DNA of 47,102 nucleotides from the NCBI GenBank assembly GCA_030065825.1, contig JASJCY010000064.1, forward strand, positions 1 to 47,102, given 5' to 3'. The stretch comes from Nostocaceae cyanobacterium. Its GTDB lineage: Bacteria > Cyanobacteriota > Cyanobacteriia > Cyanobacteriales > Nostocaceae. This document shows positions 9,354 to 17,590 of the stretch, one piece after another. The notes under the pieces were generated by a model. It did not search any database. It was not told where the DNA came from and was given only the letters and a program-made list of their open reading frames with translations. Numbering within the stretch: the first letter of the stretch is position 1; each line of letters begins with the position of its first letter. The position numbers were made by a program, and so were the translations under genes.

Positions 9354-9553
9354 GTTATTTTCCCCGCGTGCTTTGCCCTATTATTCTTAAACTGACCAAG
9401 CAATCAGTGCAACTATCTTAAATTTTAGGCTGTAGTTGGCATCTAGTAACGCTATGGGGAATTAAAAATTAAAAATTAGTAACTTCCAACTCCCAGAAGT
9501 TGTTTGGAAGGTCTAAAGCTTTAGGAAAAAACCTCTGTGGGGAAATCTCTCTC

Positions 9554-9681
9554 CTAGTGGTCTGTCCCATTAATTTTGTTCCTAAAAATAATAACTTGTG
9601 GGTCAGGCATCCTTGCCTGACTATTGCACAGGCATCCTGCCTGTGCCACAACCCCTAAAAATTAATGGGACAAAGTACTAG
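9554..9681. repeat. MITE-like element A (CTAG-flanked)
   Basis: About 128 bp, bounded by CTAGTGGTCTGTCCCATTAA at the left and TTAATGGGACAAAGTACTAG at the right, so the termini are inverted. The interior has small stems (CAGGCATCC...). It shares its right CTAG with the next element. Confidence 0.75.
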
Positions 9682-9812
9682 TGGTCTGTCCCATTAATTC
9701 TGAGGGCTAGTTTTATAGTCATATTTATATGACTTTGACTATTAGACTGGGACTTATAGTCCCAGGTGGGTGTGATGGAAACCCCATCATATTTTATGGG
9801 ACAAACCACTAG
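9678..9812. repeat. MITE-like element B (CTAG-flanked)
   Basis: About 135 bp with the same termini (CTAGTGGTCTGTCCCATTAA and ATGGGACAAACCACTAG). The interior, including ATAGTCATATTTATATGACT and TGGGACTTATAGTCCCA stems, is nearly identical to the reverse complement of 35271-35404. It is placed head-to-tail with element A. No transposase. Confidence 0.85.
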
Positions 9813-9889
9813 TAGGGAAGGAGTTAGGGGTTAGGTTTTTAGGGTTGTGATAAACTTCCTAAATTGGTATAGTTTAAAACTCCAAACTC

Positions 9890-10026
9890 CTAAAATGATT
9901 AAAAATTAAAAATTAGTAACTTCCAACTTCCAACTCCTAACTCCTAACTTTTAATTCCTAACTCCTAACTTTTAATTCCTAATTTTTAACTCTTAACTTT
10001 TAACTTTTAACTTCCAATTCCTAACT
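9890..10026. repeat. Degenerate heptamer tract
   Basis: Low-complexity run of CCTAACT/TTTTAACT-type heptamers between the MITE pair and the end of the Rieske gene. Non-coding. Confidence 0.7.
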
Positions 10027-10030
10027 TCTC

Positions 10031-10387
10031 TTACTCCTCCACCTCAACCCAAATACTTCCTTCTTCTACGCGGACAGGAAAAACAGACAATGGTTTTTCT
10101 TTGGCAATTTTACCTAATACATTCCCTACCACAGGAGGCCATGGAGTCCAGTTTCTTACTTCACCAGTGCGCAAGTCAAACACACTACGATGAAAAGGAC
10201 AAGTAATTGCCCCATCAGGAGTGATTTTGCCCTTTTTCATCGGTAATTTCATGTGAGGACATTTGTTATCAACTGCATAAAATTGTCCTTCGTGATTTAC
10301 AAGCAAGATATTTTGCTTACCTACAGTTACCACTTGGCGATCGCCTGGGGAAAGTGCGTCAGATGCAAGGACTTTTGTCCAACCCAT
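10031..10387 (-). CDS. Rieske-type [2Fe-2S] ferredoxin
   Basis: Small soluble Rieske protein of 118 residues. Cluster ligands are C43 and H45 (CPHMKLPMKKG) and C63 and H66 (CPFHRSVFDLRTGE), spaced as in ferredoxins of the nitrite-reductase NirD / dioxygenase ferredoxin type. There is no membrane anchor and no catalytic domain, so it acts as an electron carrier or redox subunit for an unidentified partner. The C-terminal strands (VFPVRVEEGSIWVEVEE) complete the fold. The neighbours do not identify the partner: downstream is repeat DNA and upstream is the structured block at 10431-10900. Confidence 0.88.
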   Translation of the reverse strand: MGWTKVLASDALSPGDRQVVTVGKQNILLVNHEGQFYAVDNKCPHMKLPMKKGKITPDGAITCPFHRSVFDLRTGEVRNWTPWPPVVGNVLGKIAKEKPLSVFPVRVEEGSIWVEVEE

Positions 10388-11062
10388 AGGGACTCCTCTC
10401 TAAAATAGTCTATGTTTAGCCTATTTTTACTGAACTCACCCCACGGATTAATCCGTGGGGTTCCAACTCACTGGGTGAGTTTCGTTTACCCTTGCAGGTT
10501 CCGACTCCTCACGAGCTATTGGATTACGGAAGATCCACTCTACCCCACAATAAGTAGGAGACTTTGAACTAGTCGCGGTACTCGTAGATTAATTAATGTT
10601 CCGTTTCATCAAGTCTTCCGCAAGGATTGTTCCATCCCAAACTAGACAATCTAGTTACCTGATAAATTTTACTCGGAACATTTTCTACTCAATTAATGAG
10701 TAGAAACTTTGACTGATTTTGCAGCACTTTCAGCCAACAGTCTCAGTCGAAACTTTATGCAACAAATGTTGCTAATTTCAATTATACCATCATGACGGCG
10801 TTCGCTGATTTCGTGCCGGAGGCTCTATAAATTTGCCTGGGGCTTACCCCCATGCATAAATGGGGGTAAGCCGCCACAGTTAAATTGGTGTGCCGTAATT
10901 GTGGCTTATTTTCACACTCCCAAACCGACCTCATAAATACATGTATTTGACAAAATCAAGGTAATGTGGTATTTAGGGGTTTCAGATTTGACATGACAAG
11001 ATTAACAGTGATCACCCCAGTATTGTAAAGAAAGGATGAATTATTGAATTGCTAAAGCTACA
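10388..11062. other. Gene-free structured spacer between cnfR and the Rieske gene
   Basis: No supported open frame. Most of it is the putative IS200/IS605-derived block at 10431-10900; the remainder should include the 3' untranslated region of cnfR and the promoter of the Rieske gene. Confidence 0.5.
10431..10900 (-). mobile_element. Putative non-autonomous IS200/IS605-like element with omega-RNA-like end
   Basis: One end has the hairpin ACCCCACGGATT/AATCCGTGGGGT (10438-10461) and a second stem CAACTCA/TGAGTT, with the same TGAACTCACC border and CGTTTACCC...GGTTCCGA context as 5830-5908. The other end has a 13-bp stem GGCTTACCCCCAT/ATGGGGGTAAGCC (10841-10872). Subterminal hairpins and no terminal inverted repeats are typical of IS200/IS605-family DNA. 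No TnpA or TnpB frame is visible. Read on the minus strand, the first hairpin would be the 3' end of an omega RNA whose guide would lie just below 10431. This is inference from remembered element architecture. Confidence 0.4.
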
Positions 11063-12691
11063 TTAAGCAATTCCCAAGACTTTGCGTAACACAGCTTGGT
11101 CTTCCAATTTAGCTTTTAAACGTCCATTTTCTACATCTCGAATCCAACTTTGGCTTTTACCTGCTAATTTTGCTAACTCTCGCTGGGAAATATTCAAATT
11201 TTTTCGCGCTTGACAAATTTGTTCTCCTAACAAACCTCCCGGTGATTTTGAATTTTTTCTGTATTTTTTATGGCGATGTTTTTTGTTTGCAACTGCCATT
11301 GCTTGTTCCCAGTCAGGTGGCATTTCAAAAGACAAAATCCGGGCATTCATCAGTTGATTCCACTTACCACGGGGAGCAGTATTTGTTAAGCTATTATTAC
11401 CGCTAGCATCATTAATCCAAAACTCTAAGGCTTCCTCCGGATCTTCAGGAATATCAACCAACTTTGCCCATAAAGGTTGAATTTCTTTTGCATAGGTTAC
11501 TGGGTCAAAAATGGGCTTAATACCATAATTATTTAGCACCTCCAAATCTTTTTCAAAAGTACGTAACAACCGCTTGCGTTCTTGACGATGGCTGGAAGCA
11601 TGGGCAACTTTTTCTTCACCATAAGCAACACGCATTAAAGTGGGAACCATTATCCGTTGTTCTTTACCCATTTTGGTTTTAAACAGCAGCCATAGCATCA
11701 TTCTTGCTGTTCCTTCATGTTGCTGCCAAATACTCATGACAGTAGTTAACAGATTTTTAGGCAAACTACCGTATTGATAAAAAGCATTTCTTTCTTTACA
11801 TCCCTGTTTATTTAAGAAATACTTTGCCCATATTCCAGCTCTGATTTTAACAGTAAATCCTACAAGATATTGACAACCAAGGTCGTCTTCTTGAAAATAG
11901 TGATGTATTTCTTGTAGGTGCCATAAATGGCTTTCTGAGAAAGAAAATCCTTGAACTCGACCTTGTGGGAACCATTTAATAGAAACCATCAAAGAGCAAA
12001 CCTGTTGCAAGAGATTTTTGATTAAAGTTAGCTTAGTGATTTTGCTGAGGTCTTTGCGTTTCTCCAATCCCAAATATTTTTCAATTTGGCGATCATCAAT
12101 CACAAATTCCTGCTCCCAAGGTTTATCAACAGCTGTTGCATGAGCTGCAAAAATCAAATTCACACAAGCAGCTTTGATATCTAAAGCTGCAATTGCTCCT
12201 AAATCCGAAGTACATTTGTGTTCCCAATCGGTATCATAGCCCAAGGATTGATTTGTCAATTCGCATCCAGATAAACAATTAATGTGAAAAGCAATCTCTC
12301 CCCGACCTTGATTAACTTGACGACGATAACATAGCCTTCCCTGTGCGTCTGTTTCCCAGGGTAAGGATGTTCTTTGCGCTAACACATTACAAGCTTCCCA
12401 GATAGGGATTGCTGACGCAAAAGGATTACTCTTACCGTTAGCGAATAAATCTGGACTGGTGGCTTCCCTTGGTTCTATTTTGCACCTACCTTTTTTTGCC
12501 TGTAAAGGTATGGGAAAATGACTAGGACAGACTGCTACACATTGAGGTTCGGGATAGTAACCTTCACAGTTGTTACAAAGACCAGGATCTATCCAGTATT
12601 TATCATTATCTATTTTGATAGCACCCGTCGGACATTGAGGACGGCAGCGATCGCATCCAACGCAATTGTTATTAGGAATTGTGTAAGGCAT
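11063..12691 (-). CDS. cnfR: CnfR/PatB transcriptional regulator (ferredoxin domain plus HTH)
   Basis: Regulator of 542 residues with the diagnostic two-part build of CnfR (PatB in Anabaena). The N-terminus is a bacterial ferredoxin domain with two cluster motifs: C10, C13, C16, C20 and C39, C42, C51, C55. The extreme C-terminus (about 488-542) is an XRE/Cro-type helix-turn-helix (ISQRELAKLAGKSQSWIRDVENGR). The long middle region has no motif I recognise. In cyanobacteria CnfR is the oxygen-responsive activator of nif genes, and patB mutants fail in heterocyst nitrogen fixation; the [4Fe-4S] clusters are thought to sense oxygen. It is divergent from fdxB across 1.1 kb. Its position beside fdxB and a cox operon matches what I recall of the patB-cox2 locus in Anabaena. 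Confidence 0.92.
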   Translation of the reverse strand: MPYTIPNNNCVGCDRCRPQCPTGAIKIDNDKYWIDPGLCNNCEGYYPEPQCVAVCPSHFPIPLQAKKGRCKIEPREATSPDLFANGKSNPFASAIPIWEACNVLAQRTSLPWETDAQGRLCYRRQVNQGRGEIAFHINCLSGCELTNQSLGYDTDWEHKCTSDLGAIAALDIKAACVNLIFAAHATAVDKPWEQEFVIDDRQIEKYLGLEKRKDLSKITKLTLIKNLLQQVCSLMVSIKWFPQGRVQGFSFSESHLWHLQEIHHYFQEDDLGCQYLVGFTVKIRAGIWAKYFLNKQGCKERNAFYQYGSLPKNLLTTVMSIWQQHEGTARMMLWLLFKTKMGKEQRIMVPTLMRVAYGEEKVAHASSHRQERKRLLRTFEKDLEVLNNYGIKPIFDPVTYAKEIQPLWAKLVDIPEDPEEALEFWINDASGNNSLTNTAPRGKWNQLMNARILSFEMPPDWEQAMAVANKKHRHKKYRKNSKSPGGLLGEQICQARKNLNISQRELAKLAGKSQSWIRDVENGRLKAKLEDQAVLRKVLGIA

Positions 12692-13778
12692 AAGGCTATT
12701 GCCACTTTACTCGTTGAGATGTCTGGCTCTTGTCTTCGGTGGATGTCTTCTCTTTTTTAGTTATTAACAACTCATCTGACCGGAAAAGAAACTTTCTTCA
12801 AGTCAGACAAAGCCAGGAAACAGAAGGAAAATATTAACTGTTCCCTTAAATTTCACAATCGCTACACTCACAACCACATAGTTTATACGGCAAAAAATCA
12901 TGTCTGTTGCCATACTCATGCTATTTTTATATATTCATACTTCACATCCAATTGAAAGATTTTAAGGGCTTGTAAGCCGAGCCTGATATTGACTATCTCT
13001 TATATATACATTTCATATTGTATTGTAAAAGGTTGTTCGCAACGAGCTAATAAATATTTTTTAATCAGGGTTTGAATAGCAAATCAAGTAATATTGATTT
13101 TTCCCCAAACATCCTTAGTGAACTTGTTATTGAATAACATCTATGGAGATTTATCAACCAGTTAATAGCAATTATTAATATATTTAATATTTTCAGTAAT
13201 TGAATTTTAAAGTTAACCGAGATACAAATCTCTAAAGTTTTTTTGTTACCTGCTAACAGGATTTATTCTCTCGTTACAAGGTTCTACCAATTTCTGGTTA
13301 CAAGGTTCTACCTTGTAACGCATTTCATAAGGCTCTGCCTGAGATTAAGTTTGAAGGCAGAGCCTTCTTATATGAGTTTTCAGGCTGAGCCTAGAAACTA
13401 GTAATCTGTTTTTTCTCGTTTCTGGTTTTCTGGTTTTCTCGTTACAAGGTTCTACCTTGTAACGCATTTAATAAGGCTCTGCCTGAACTAGTAATTACCA
13501 ATTACCAGTTATTTGGTTAATTAGTAGAAATTCCTTGCTATAAACTACAAAGCTCAAGTATTTAGGAAGACGATAGTTTATCTTGGACATTTTTCTTTAT
13601 AATTAATTGCATTAAGATAGTCAAAGATAAAGTAAATATTATTTTTAGATTAAAATAATACAAAAATGTTTTTTGCAACTATGATTTTTTTGACATCCAA
13701 ATCAGCAAAAATATATTAGCTTAGGATAAGCGTAACAACGCATTATAAATTGTAGGCAATATTGCAGAAGGTACGTTC
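12692..13778. promoter_or_regulatory. 1.1-kb divergent intergenic region cnfR / fdxB
   Basis: No gene seen. It must hold the promoters of both cnfR (minus) and fdxB (plus), but I cannot assign boxes or CnfR/NtcA sites with confidence. The centre (about 13270-13490) is a palindromic repeat block described separately; the 280 bp next to fdxB are AT-rich and unstructured. Confidence 0.5.
13270..13490. repeat. Palindromic repeat block (GTTACAAGGT family)
   Basis: A 23-bp palindrome with arms GTTACAAGGT/ACCTTGTAAC occurs at 13297-13319 and again at 13441-13463, and a partial copy lies at 13273-13288. Each full copy is followed by AAGGCTCTGCCT; at 13329-13366 this pairs with AGGCAGAGCCTT to make a 12-bp stem. 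A related TTACAAGATTTTACCTTGTAA palindrome lies near 35620. Confidence 0.8.
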
Positions 13779-14072
13779 ATGGCAGTACTAACAGGATTGA
13801 CATTTGGGGGTAACACTTGGACACCAAAATTCGCTGAATCAATAGATCCAGATAAATGCATCGGTTGTGGCAGATGCTTTAAAGTGTGTGGATATAATGT
13901 GCTGTCTTTGAAAGCAATGAACGAGGAAGGGGAATTTGTGGATGATGAGGATGATGATGAAATTGAAAAGAAAGTGATGACAGTTGGTCATCCAGAAAAT
14001 TGCATCGGTTGTCAGGCTTGTTCTCGAATTTGTCCCAAAAACTGCTACACCCATGCAACATTAGATAACTAG
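13779..14072 (+). CDS. fdxB: Nif-type ferredoxin III (2[4Fe-4S])
   Basis: Small ferredoxin of 97 residues with two cluster motifs, [11 protein letters not shown] (C27, C30, C33, C37) and [11 protein letters not shown] (C75, C78, C81, C85), plus an extra C89. An acidic loop ([11 protein letters not shown]) separates them. Start [11 protein letters not shown] and overall length match the nif-specific ferredoxin III family, usually found near nitrogen-fixation genes and thought to be an electron carrier for nitrogenase or cofactor assembly. It follows the divergent cnfR and precedes coxB by 653 bp, so it is likely its own transcript. The location supports a heterocyst role for this whole block. 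Confidence 0.9.
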   Translation: MAVLTGLTFGGNTWTPKFAESIDPDKCIGCGRCFKVCGYNVLSLKAMNEEGEFVDDEDDDEIEKKVMTVGHPENCIGCQACSRICPKNCYTHATLDN

Positions 14073-14197
14073 GTTTTGTGGTTGTCGGAATGATTATTTG
14101 TTACTTGAGGTTCTGTGATTAGTAAGTAAAAGTTAGTCGGAATGATGATTTGCAAATAATCAATGATAGGGGAAGACACCGGAATGCACCTGGTTCA

Positions 14198-14264
14198 GAA
14201 ACCGGGTTTATTGGGAATATTAATCTGTAATAACCCTAATATGAAGGTTCATAAACCCGGTTTC
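14198..14264. repeat. GAAACCGGGTTT hairpin repeat (fdxB-coxB spacer)
   Basis: Arms GAAACCGGGTTTAT and ATAAACCCGGTTTC about 39 nt apart. One of at least eight copies of this hairpin in the window; here it follows fdxB by about 125 bp and could act as a terminator or processing site. Confidence 0.8.
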
Positions 14265-14610
14265 TTTCTGCGGTAAAAAGTTCGTAGCAAACAAAATCAT
14301 CCATAGCAAATTGTCTGAGTCTAACAAATTTTTACTTGCTGCTGAGTTCGCTTCATCAAGATTGATAGACAATAGGAACCTCAGAAGTGAAAAAATATTC
14401 CGAAATCATGAAATTCTAGGAATTTAGACAATGAAATATATCGTTATAGATTAGGGGGATAGAAATTAAAAGAAGTTTAAATCCCCCTAATTTTTTAATT
14501 TAAAATGCAACAATTAACAAGTAAGATAAATTTGCCACGGGAAGGTGTAGTACAAGGAATCGTCAAATAAAATCATAGATTCACTCTCATCACCAAAATC
14601 AGACAAAATC

Positions 14611-14687
14611 TTTCTTTTATCGGACTAAAGTACAGATATTAGAAGTAGTGTGAGGCTATTTCCGAAAATCGCAGTCGATAAAAGAAA
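14611..14687 (+). promoter_or_regulatory. 12-bp inverted repeat in coxB leader
   Basis: TTTCTTTTATCG and CGATAAAAGAAA pair perfectly over 12 bp with a 53-nt intervening segment, 38 bp upstream of the coxB ATG. It could be an operator pair or a leader-RNA stem controlling coxB translation. Function not known. Confidence 0.45.
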
Positions 14688-14725
14688 ACTTCAGCTTTGA
14701 TGCAATAAAGTAAGCATAGGTTTGT

Positions 14726-15715
14726 ATGCAACAAATTCCTGTTTCACTTTTAACCCTAGTGGCTGGGATAGTAATTACCATTTTCAGCTTTTGGGTTGGT
14801 CAAAACCATAGTCTTATGCCGGTGCAAGCCTCAGAACAAGCACCTCTAGTAGATGGTTTTTTTAATGTTATGGTCACCATTGCTACTGCTTTATTTATAG
14901 TAGTAGAAGGAGCCATTGTCATTTTTTTCGTCAAATTTCGTCACCGTCCGGGAGATGATACGGATGGAGAACCAGTAGAAGGTAACATTCCTTTAGAGAT
15001 TTTTTGGACTGCAATTCCAGCGCTGATTGTGATTGGCTTGGGAATTTACAGTGTGGATGTCTACGGACGCATGGGAGGATTAGCTTCAGGAAATGGCAAT
15101 CATATGGCACACAGCCATTCTCCAGCACAGGTGGCACAAATGCCAGGAAGTGCGATCGCAGCTACTCTGAGTGATGGTTCCCAAATGGACTTATCAACCC
15201 CAAGCATTGGGATTGGCACAACTTCCACTCAAGCAGACAAAGCAGCTGATGTAGTGGTTGATGTCACGGGAATGCAGTTTGCTTGGATCTTCAACTATCC
15301 CGACAGTGGAGTTACCGCAGGTGAGTTACACGTTCCTGTTGGTGCTGACGTCCAACTCAACATTGCAGCCACAGATGTAATTCATGCCTTTTGGGTACCC
15401 CAATTCCGCTTGAAGCAAGATGCAATTCCCGGTGTAGCTACCCAACTGCGATTTGTAGCCACAAAAGAAGGTACTTATCCGATAGTTTGTGCAGAATTGT
15501 GCGGTGGTTATCACGGTTCCATGCGCACACAGGTAGTTGTTCATAGTCCGGAAGACTTTTCAGACTGGGTAAGAGAAAACCAAATTGCCCAAAACTCTGA
15601 ACTGAAAACAACTGTTGCAGTTAACCCTGCTGATTTATCGAAATCAGAATTTCTTGCCCCCTACACCCATGAAATGGGGATTGATTCAGCAAGTCTGGTG
15701 CAGTTGCAGAAATAG
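14726..15715 (+). CDS. coxB: Cytochrome c oxidase subunit II
   Basis: Subunit II of an aa3-type oxidase, 329 residues. An N-terminal hydrophobic segment (about 7-25) and two membrane helices (about 46-70 and 90-110) precede the periplasmic/lumenal cupredoxin domain. The CuA site is complete: H220 (DVIHAFWVP) and C255, E257, C259, H263, M266 in CAELCGGYHGSM. A His/Met/Ser-rich insertion (GNGNHMAHSHSP, about 122-135) lies before the CuA domain. First gene of coxB-coxA-coxC. With cnfR and fdxB upstream this corresponds to the heterocyst oxidase Cox2, which consumes oxygen to protect nitrogenase. No strong Shine-Dalgarno is visible, and the leader has an inverted repeat. Confidence 0.93.
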   Translation: MQQIPVSLLTLVAGIVITIFSFWVGQNHSLMPVQASEQAPLVDGFFNVMVTIATALFIVVEGAIVIFFVKFRHRPGDDTDGEPVEGNIPLEIFWTAIPALIVIGLGIYSVDVYGRMGGLASGNGNHMAHSHSPAQVAQMPGSAIAATLSDGSQMDLSTPSIGIGTTSTQADKAADVVVDVTGMQFAWIFNYPDSGVTAGELHVPVGADVQLNIAATDVIHAFWVPQFRLKQDAIPGVATQLRFVATKEGTYPIVCAELCGGYHGSMRTQVVVHSPEDFSDWVRENQIAQNSELKTTVAVNPADLSKSEFLAPYTHEMGIDSASLVQLQK

Positions 15716-15755
15716 CACTGAATATTACCCAAAACCCTCAACAAAGACTCAAAAA

Positions 15756-15816
15756 ACCGGGTTTGATCACAGAAAATTTAGGTTTTCAGGTTGAGAGATT
15801 GGCAATAAACCCGGTT
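15756..15816. repeat. GAAACCGGGTTT-family hairpin (coxB-coxA spacer)
   Basis: Arms AACCGGGTTT (15756-15765) and AAACCCGGTT (15807-15816). It sits in the 133-bp gap between coxB and coxA. Confidence 0.75.
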
Positions 15817-15848
15817 GCAGCTAATCGCTAATAGTCGCGGAAATTCTT

Positions 15849-16130
15849 ATGACTGTAGATATTCCCCATAACCATTTACCAGAGAGAGATGGGGTAGTCC
15901 ATCACTCCCACCCTCCAGCCTGGAAATGGTACCACTATTTCACCTTTAATACCGATCACAAAGTAATTGGTATCCAATACCTAGTAACAGCATTTTTATT
16001 TTATTTGGTCGGTGGACTGATGGCAGTTGCCATCCGTGCTGAATTAGCCACACCAGATGCAGATTTGCTAGATCCAAATCTCTACAATGCCTTTATGACT
16101 AACCACGGGACAATTATGATTTTCCTGTAG
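15849..16130 (+). CDS. coxA: Cytochrome c oxidase subunit I, 5' segment (coxA interrupted)
   Basis: First 93 residues of CoxA: a hydrophilic, His-rich N-terminus, helix I (FNTDHKVIGIQYLVTAFLFYLVGG) and the start of helix II with H86 in TNHGTIMIF, the expected low-spin heme-a ligand. The reading then meets TAG at 16128-16130, of which only the first T belongs to the original gene. The normal continuation (WIVPSAIGGFGNYLVPLMIG) is found 10.9 kb downstream. The truncated product cannot form an oxidase: it lacks the CuB/heme a3 histidines. Joining base 16128 to 27073 restores the frame exactly, giving 558 residues. I treat it as one gene in two pieces, not a decayed pseudogene, because neither piece has a frameshift or stop apart from the border. 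Confidence 0.93.
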   Translation: MTVDIPHNHLPERDGVVHHSHPPAWKWYHYFTFNTDHKVIGIQYLVTAFLFYLVGGLMAVAIRAELATPDADLLDPNLYNAFMTNHGTIMIFL

Positions 16131-16146
16131 TTGAGTTAGTACCGTG
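16107..16146 (+). other. Left attachment site (attL) of the coxA element
   Basis: Core direct repeat TTTCCTGT (16121-16128). Outer (gene-side) arm GGGACAAT at 16107-16114 and inner (element-side) arm GTTAGTACCGTG at 16135-16146. Measured from a centre between 16122 and 16123 these arms occupy positions 9-16 and 13-24, mirroring those of the right site. Confidence 0.8.
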
Positions 16147-16174
16147 GTACAATCACCAAGAGGAGTGTGTATGT

Positions 16175-17590
16175 TTGGGTATGAAGTTAATTATCGGTTA
16201 TTGCAGGGTTTCTTCTAACAAACAGTTTTCAGAAGGACATGCACTGGAGAGATACATTGAATCGCTGGTGCGTTTTGGCATCCCTGAAAGCCTGATTTAT
16301 TTTGATGTGGAGTCTGGGGTTTCAGATTCTAGGGAGGGATTCAACGCTGTTCTGGATTTGGTACAATCTGGACAGGTTTCCACAGTGGTTATACCAAATT
16401 TTGACAGGTTAACTAGGTCACCCTTGCAGTGGGAACAGACCCGCGAATTGTTTACAAAGTGCGGGGTGCAAGTTAAATTCCTAGAAGATGGGGAATTAGA
16501 TTTGACATCCCCAGATGGGCTATTTACTGGACGTATAAAGGCAGCATTAGCAGCGCAGGTAAGGGACAGAATACGCGCTCATTCCCTCGCAGGACATGCC
16601 AAGCACAGGGAACGAAAAGAACCCTATAAGCCAATATTTGGGTATGTGAAGATTGATGGGGCAATTGTGGCTAATGAGGGGAAATACCCACGGAGTCGTC
16701 GCAGTTACTTTGAGGTAGCGCGGGAATTGGTTGATACATTCCTGGAGGTGCGATCGCTTGGTGGGACTTTGCAGACATTCAAAAACAAATTCTATATGCA
16801 TCCTCCCAGCTATGAAGGCAAGATACACCTCAAATGCCCATCTAGCACCACTGGGCTGAAAAATTGGTTGTTAAATGCCCAATTACGGGGAAAGTTGCAG
16901 TATTTGTCATTTGGGCACAAAACACCTCAGATGATTGTAGAGGGCACGCACACCCCTTTAATTAGCGAAAATGAATGGATAGCCATACAAGGGATTTTAG
17001 AGGGCAACAAGAGGCGCAGAGCCGTCAATCCTGGCACGTTAATTAATCCCCTCAGTGGCATTGCCAAATGTTGTTGTTGTGGTGGGGCTATGTCTCAGAG
17101 GACTGGGTACAAACGTATTAATGGAGAATATAGTGATCGCTTCCTGGTTTGTCGCAACGCACGCAACCGCAACGGTCATTGTAAGCCTGAATATGCCCGT
17201 GGGTATGGTTTATCAATTGAGGTGGCAGAACGGGCTTTACGGGAGAAATTAGTGGAAAAGGCGCAGGAAATAGCAAAACTTGTCCCCAACGTGCGGGCAA
17301 TTAACCCTGAGATTGTGGAATTGCGCGAATCAATCAAGATATTGGAAGCTATTAACGACCCTGACTTGGTTGAGGTTATTGAACGCAAAAAGACCCGATT
17401 GTTGTTATTGCAGGAAACCGAAGAAATCAAAACAGTTGAGTCCCAGGAGAAAACGAAGTTACTGGAGATGGTCATCCATCCCGGTTTCTGGAATGGAATG
17501 ACCCCAGGCGATCGCAATGCCATCTACCGTGAGTTGGTATCGGTGGTTTGGTGCGACAAAGGGCAGTTGAGAGTCATTCCATACAACTGA
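16175..17590 (+). CDS. Large serine site-specific recombinase, XisF-like
   Basis: Serine recombinase of 471 residues, expected to excise the element from coxA. The N-terminal catalytic domain (about 1-140) has GYCRVSSNKQ with nucleophile S13 and R11, and the DRLTR motif (D77, R78, R81). A recombinase domain follows (about 150-280, FGYVKIDG onward), then a zinc-ribbon-like region with a CCCCGG cluster (C299-C302) and C326/C336, and a coiled-coil stretch (about 377-430), as in large serine integrases. Length is close to fdxN-element XisF. The start at TTG 16175 has AGGAG nine bases upstream; ATG 16181 is an alternative. It begins 46 bp after the coxA break on the coxA strand, so cox read-through may express it. 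No xisH/xisI-type accessory gene is recognised nearby. Confidence 0.92.
   Translation: MGMKLIIGYCRVSSNKQFSEGHALERYIESLVRFGIPESLIYFDVESGVSDSREGFNAVLDLVQSGQVSTVVIPNFDRLTRSPLQWEQTRELFTKCGVQVKFLEDGELDLTSPDGLFTGRIKAALAAQVRDRIRAHSLAGHAKHRERKEPYKPIFGYVKIDGAIVANEGKYPRSRRSYFEVARELVDTFLEVRSLGGTLQTFKNKFYMHPPSYEGKIHLKCPSSTTGLKNWLLNAQLRGKLQYLSFGHKTPQMIVEGTHTPLISENEWIAIQGILEGNKRRRAVNPGTLINPLSGIAKCCCCGGAMSQRTGYKRINGEYSDRFLVCRNARNRNGHCKPEYARGYGLSIEVAERALREKLVEKAQEIAKLVPNVRAINPEIVELRESIKILEAINDPDLVEVIERKKTRLLLLQETEEIKTVESQEKTKLLEMVIHPGFWNGMTPGDRNAIYRELVSVVWCDKGQLRVIPYN

Larger units (their letters stand above)
14073..14725. promoter_or_regulatory. coxB upstream region
   Basis: Gene-free 653 bp expected to contain the coxB promoter. 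It carries two near copies of GTCGGAATGAT (about 14090 and 14133), a GAAACCGGGTTT-type hairpin (14198-14264) and a long-range inverted repeat TTTCTTTTATCG (14611-14622) / CGATAAAAGAAA (14676-14687) close to the coxB start. I cannot identify a specific sigma or NtcA box. Confidence 0.5.

Noticed and set aside
9469-9651. 60-codon minus-strand frame
   Set aside because: Spans the MITE-like element A and heptamer DNA; no resemblance to any protein.
15849-16130. coxA 5' piece as a dead pseudogene
   Set aside because: Neither piece has internal damage, and exact frame restoration between direct repeats with an adjacent recombinase favours programmed excision.
16547-17523. Antisense frames across the recombinase gene
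   Set aside because: Shadows of the recombinase coding frame; only the 17524-17700 frame extends into non-coding DNA and was kept as a weak candidate.
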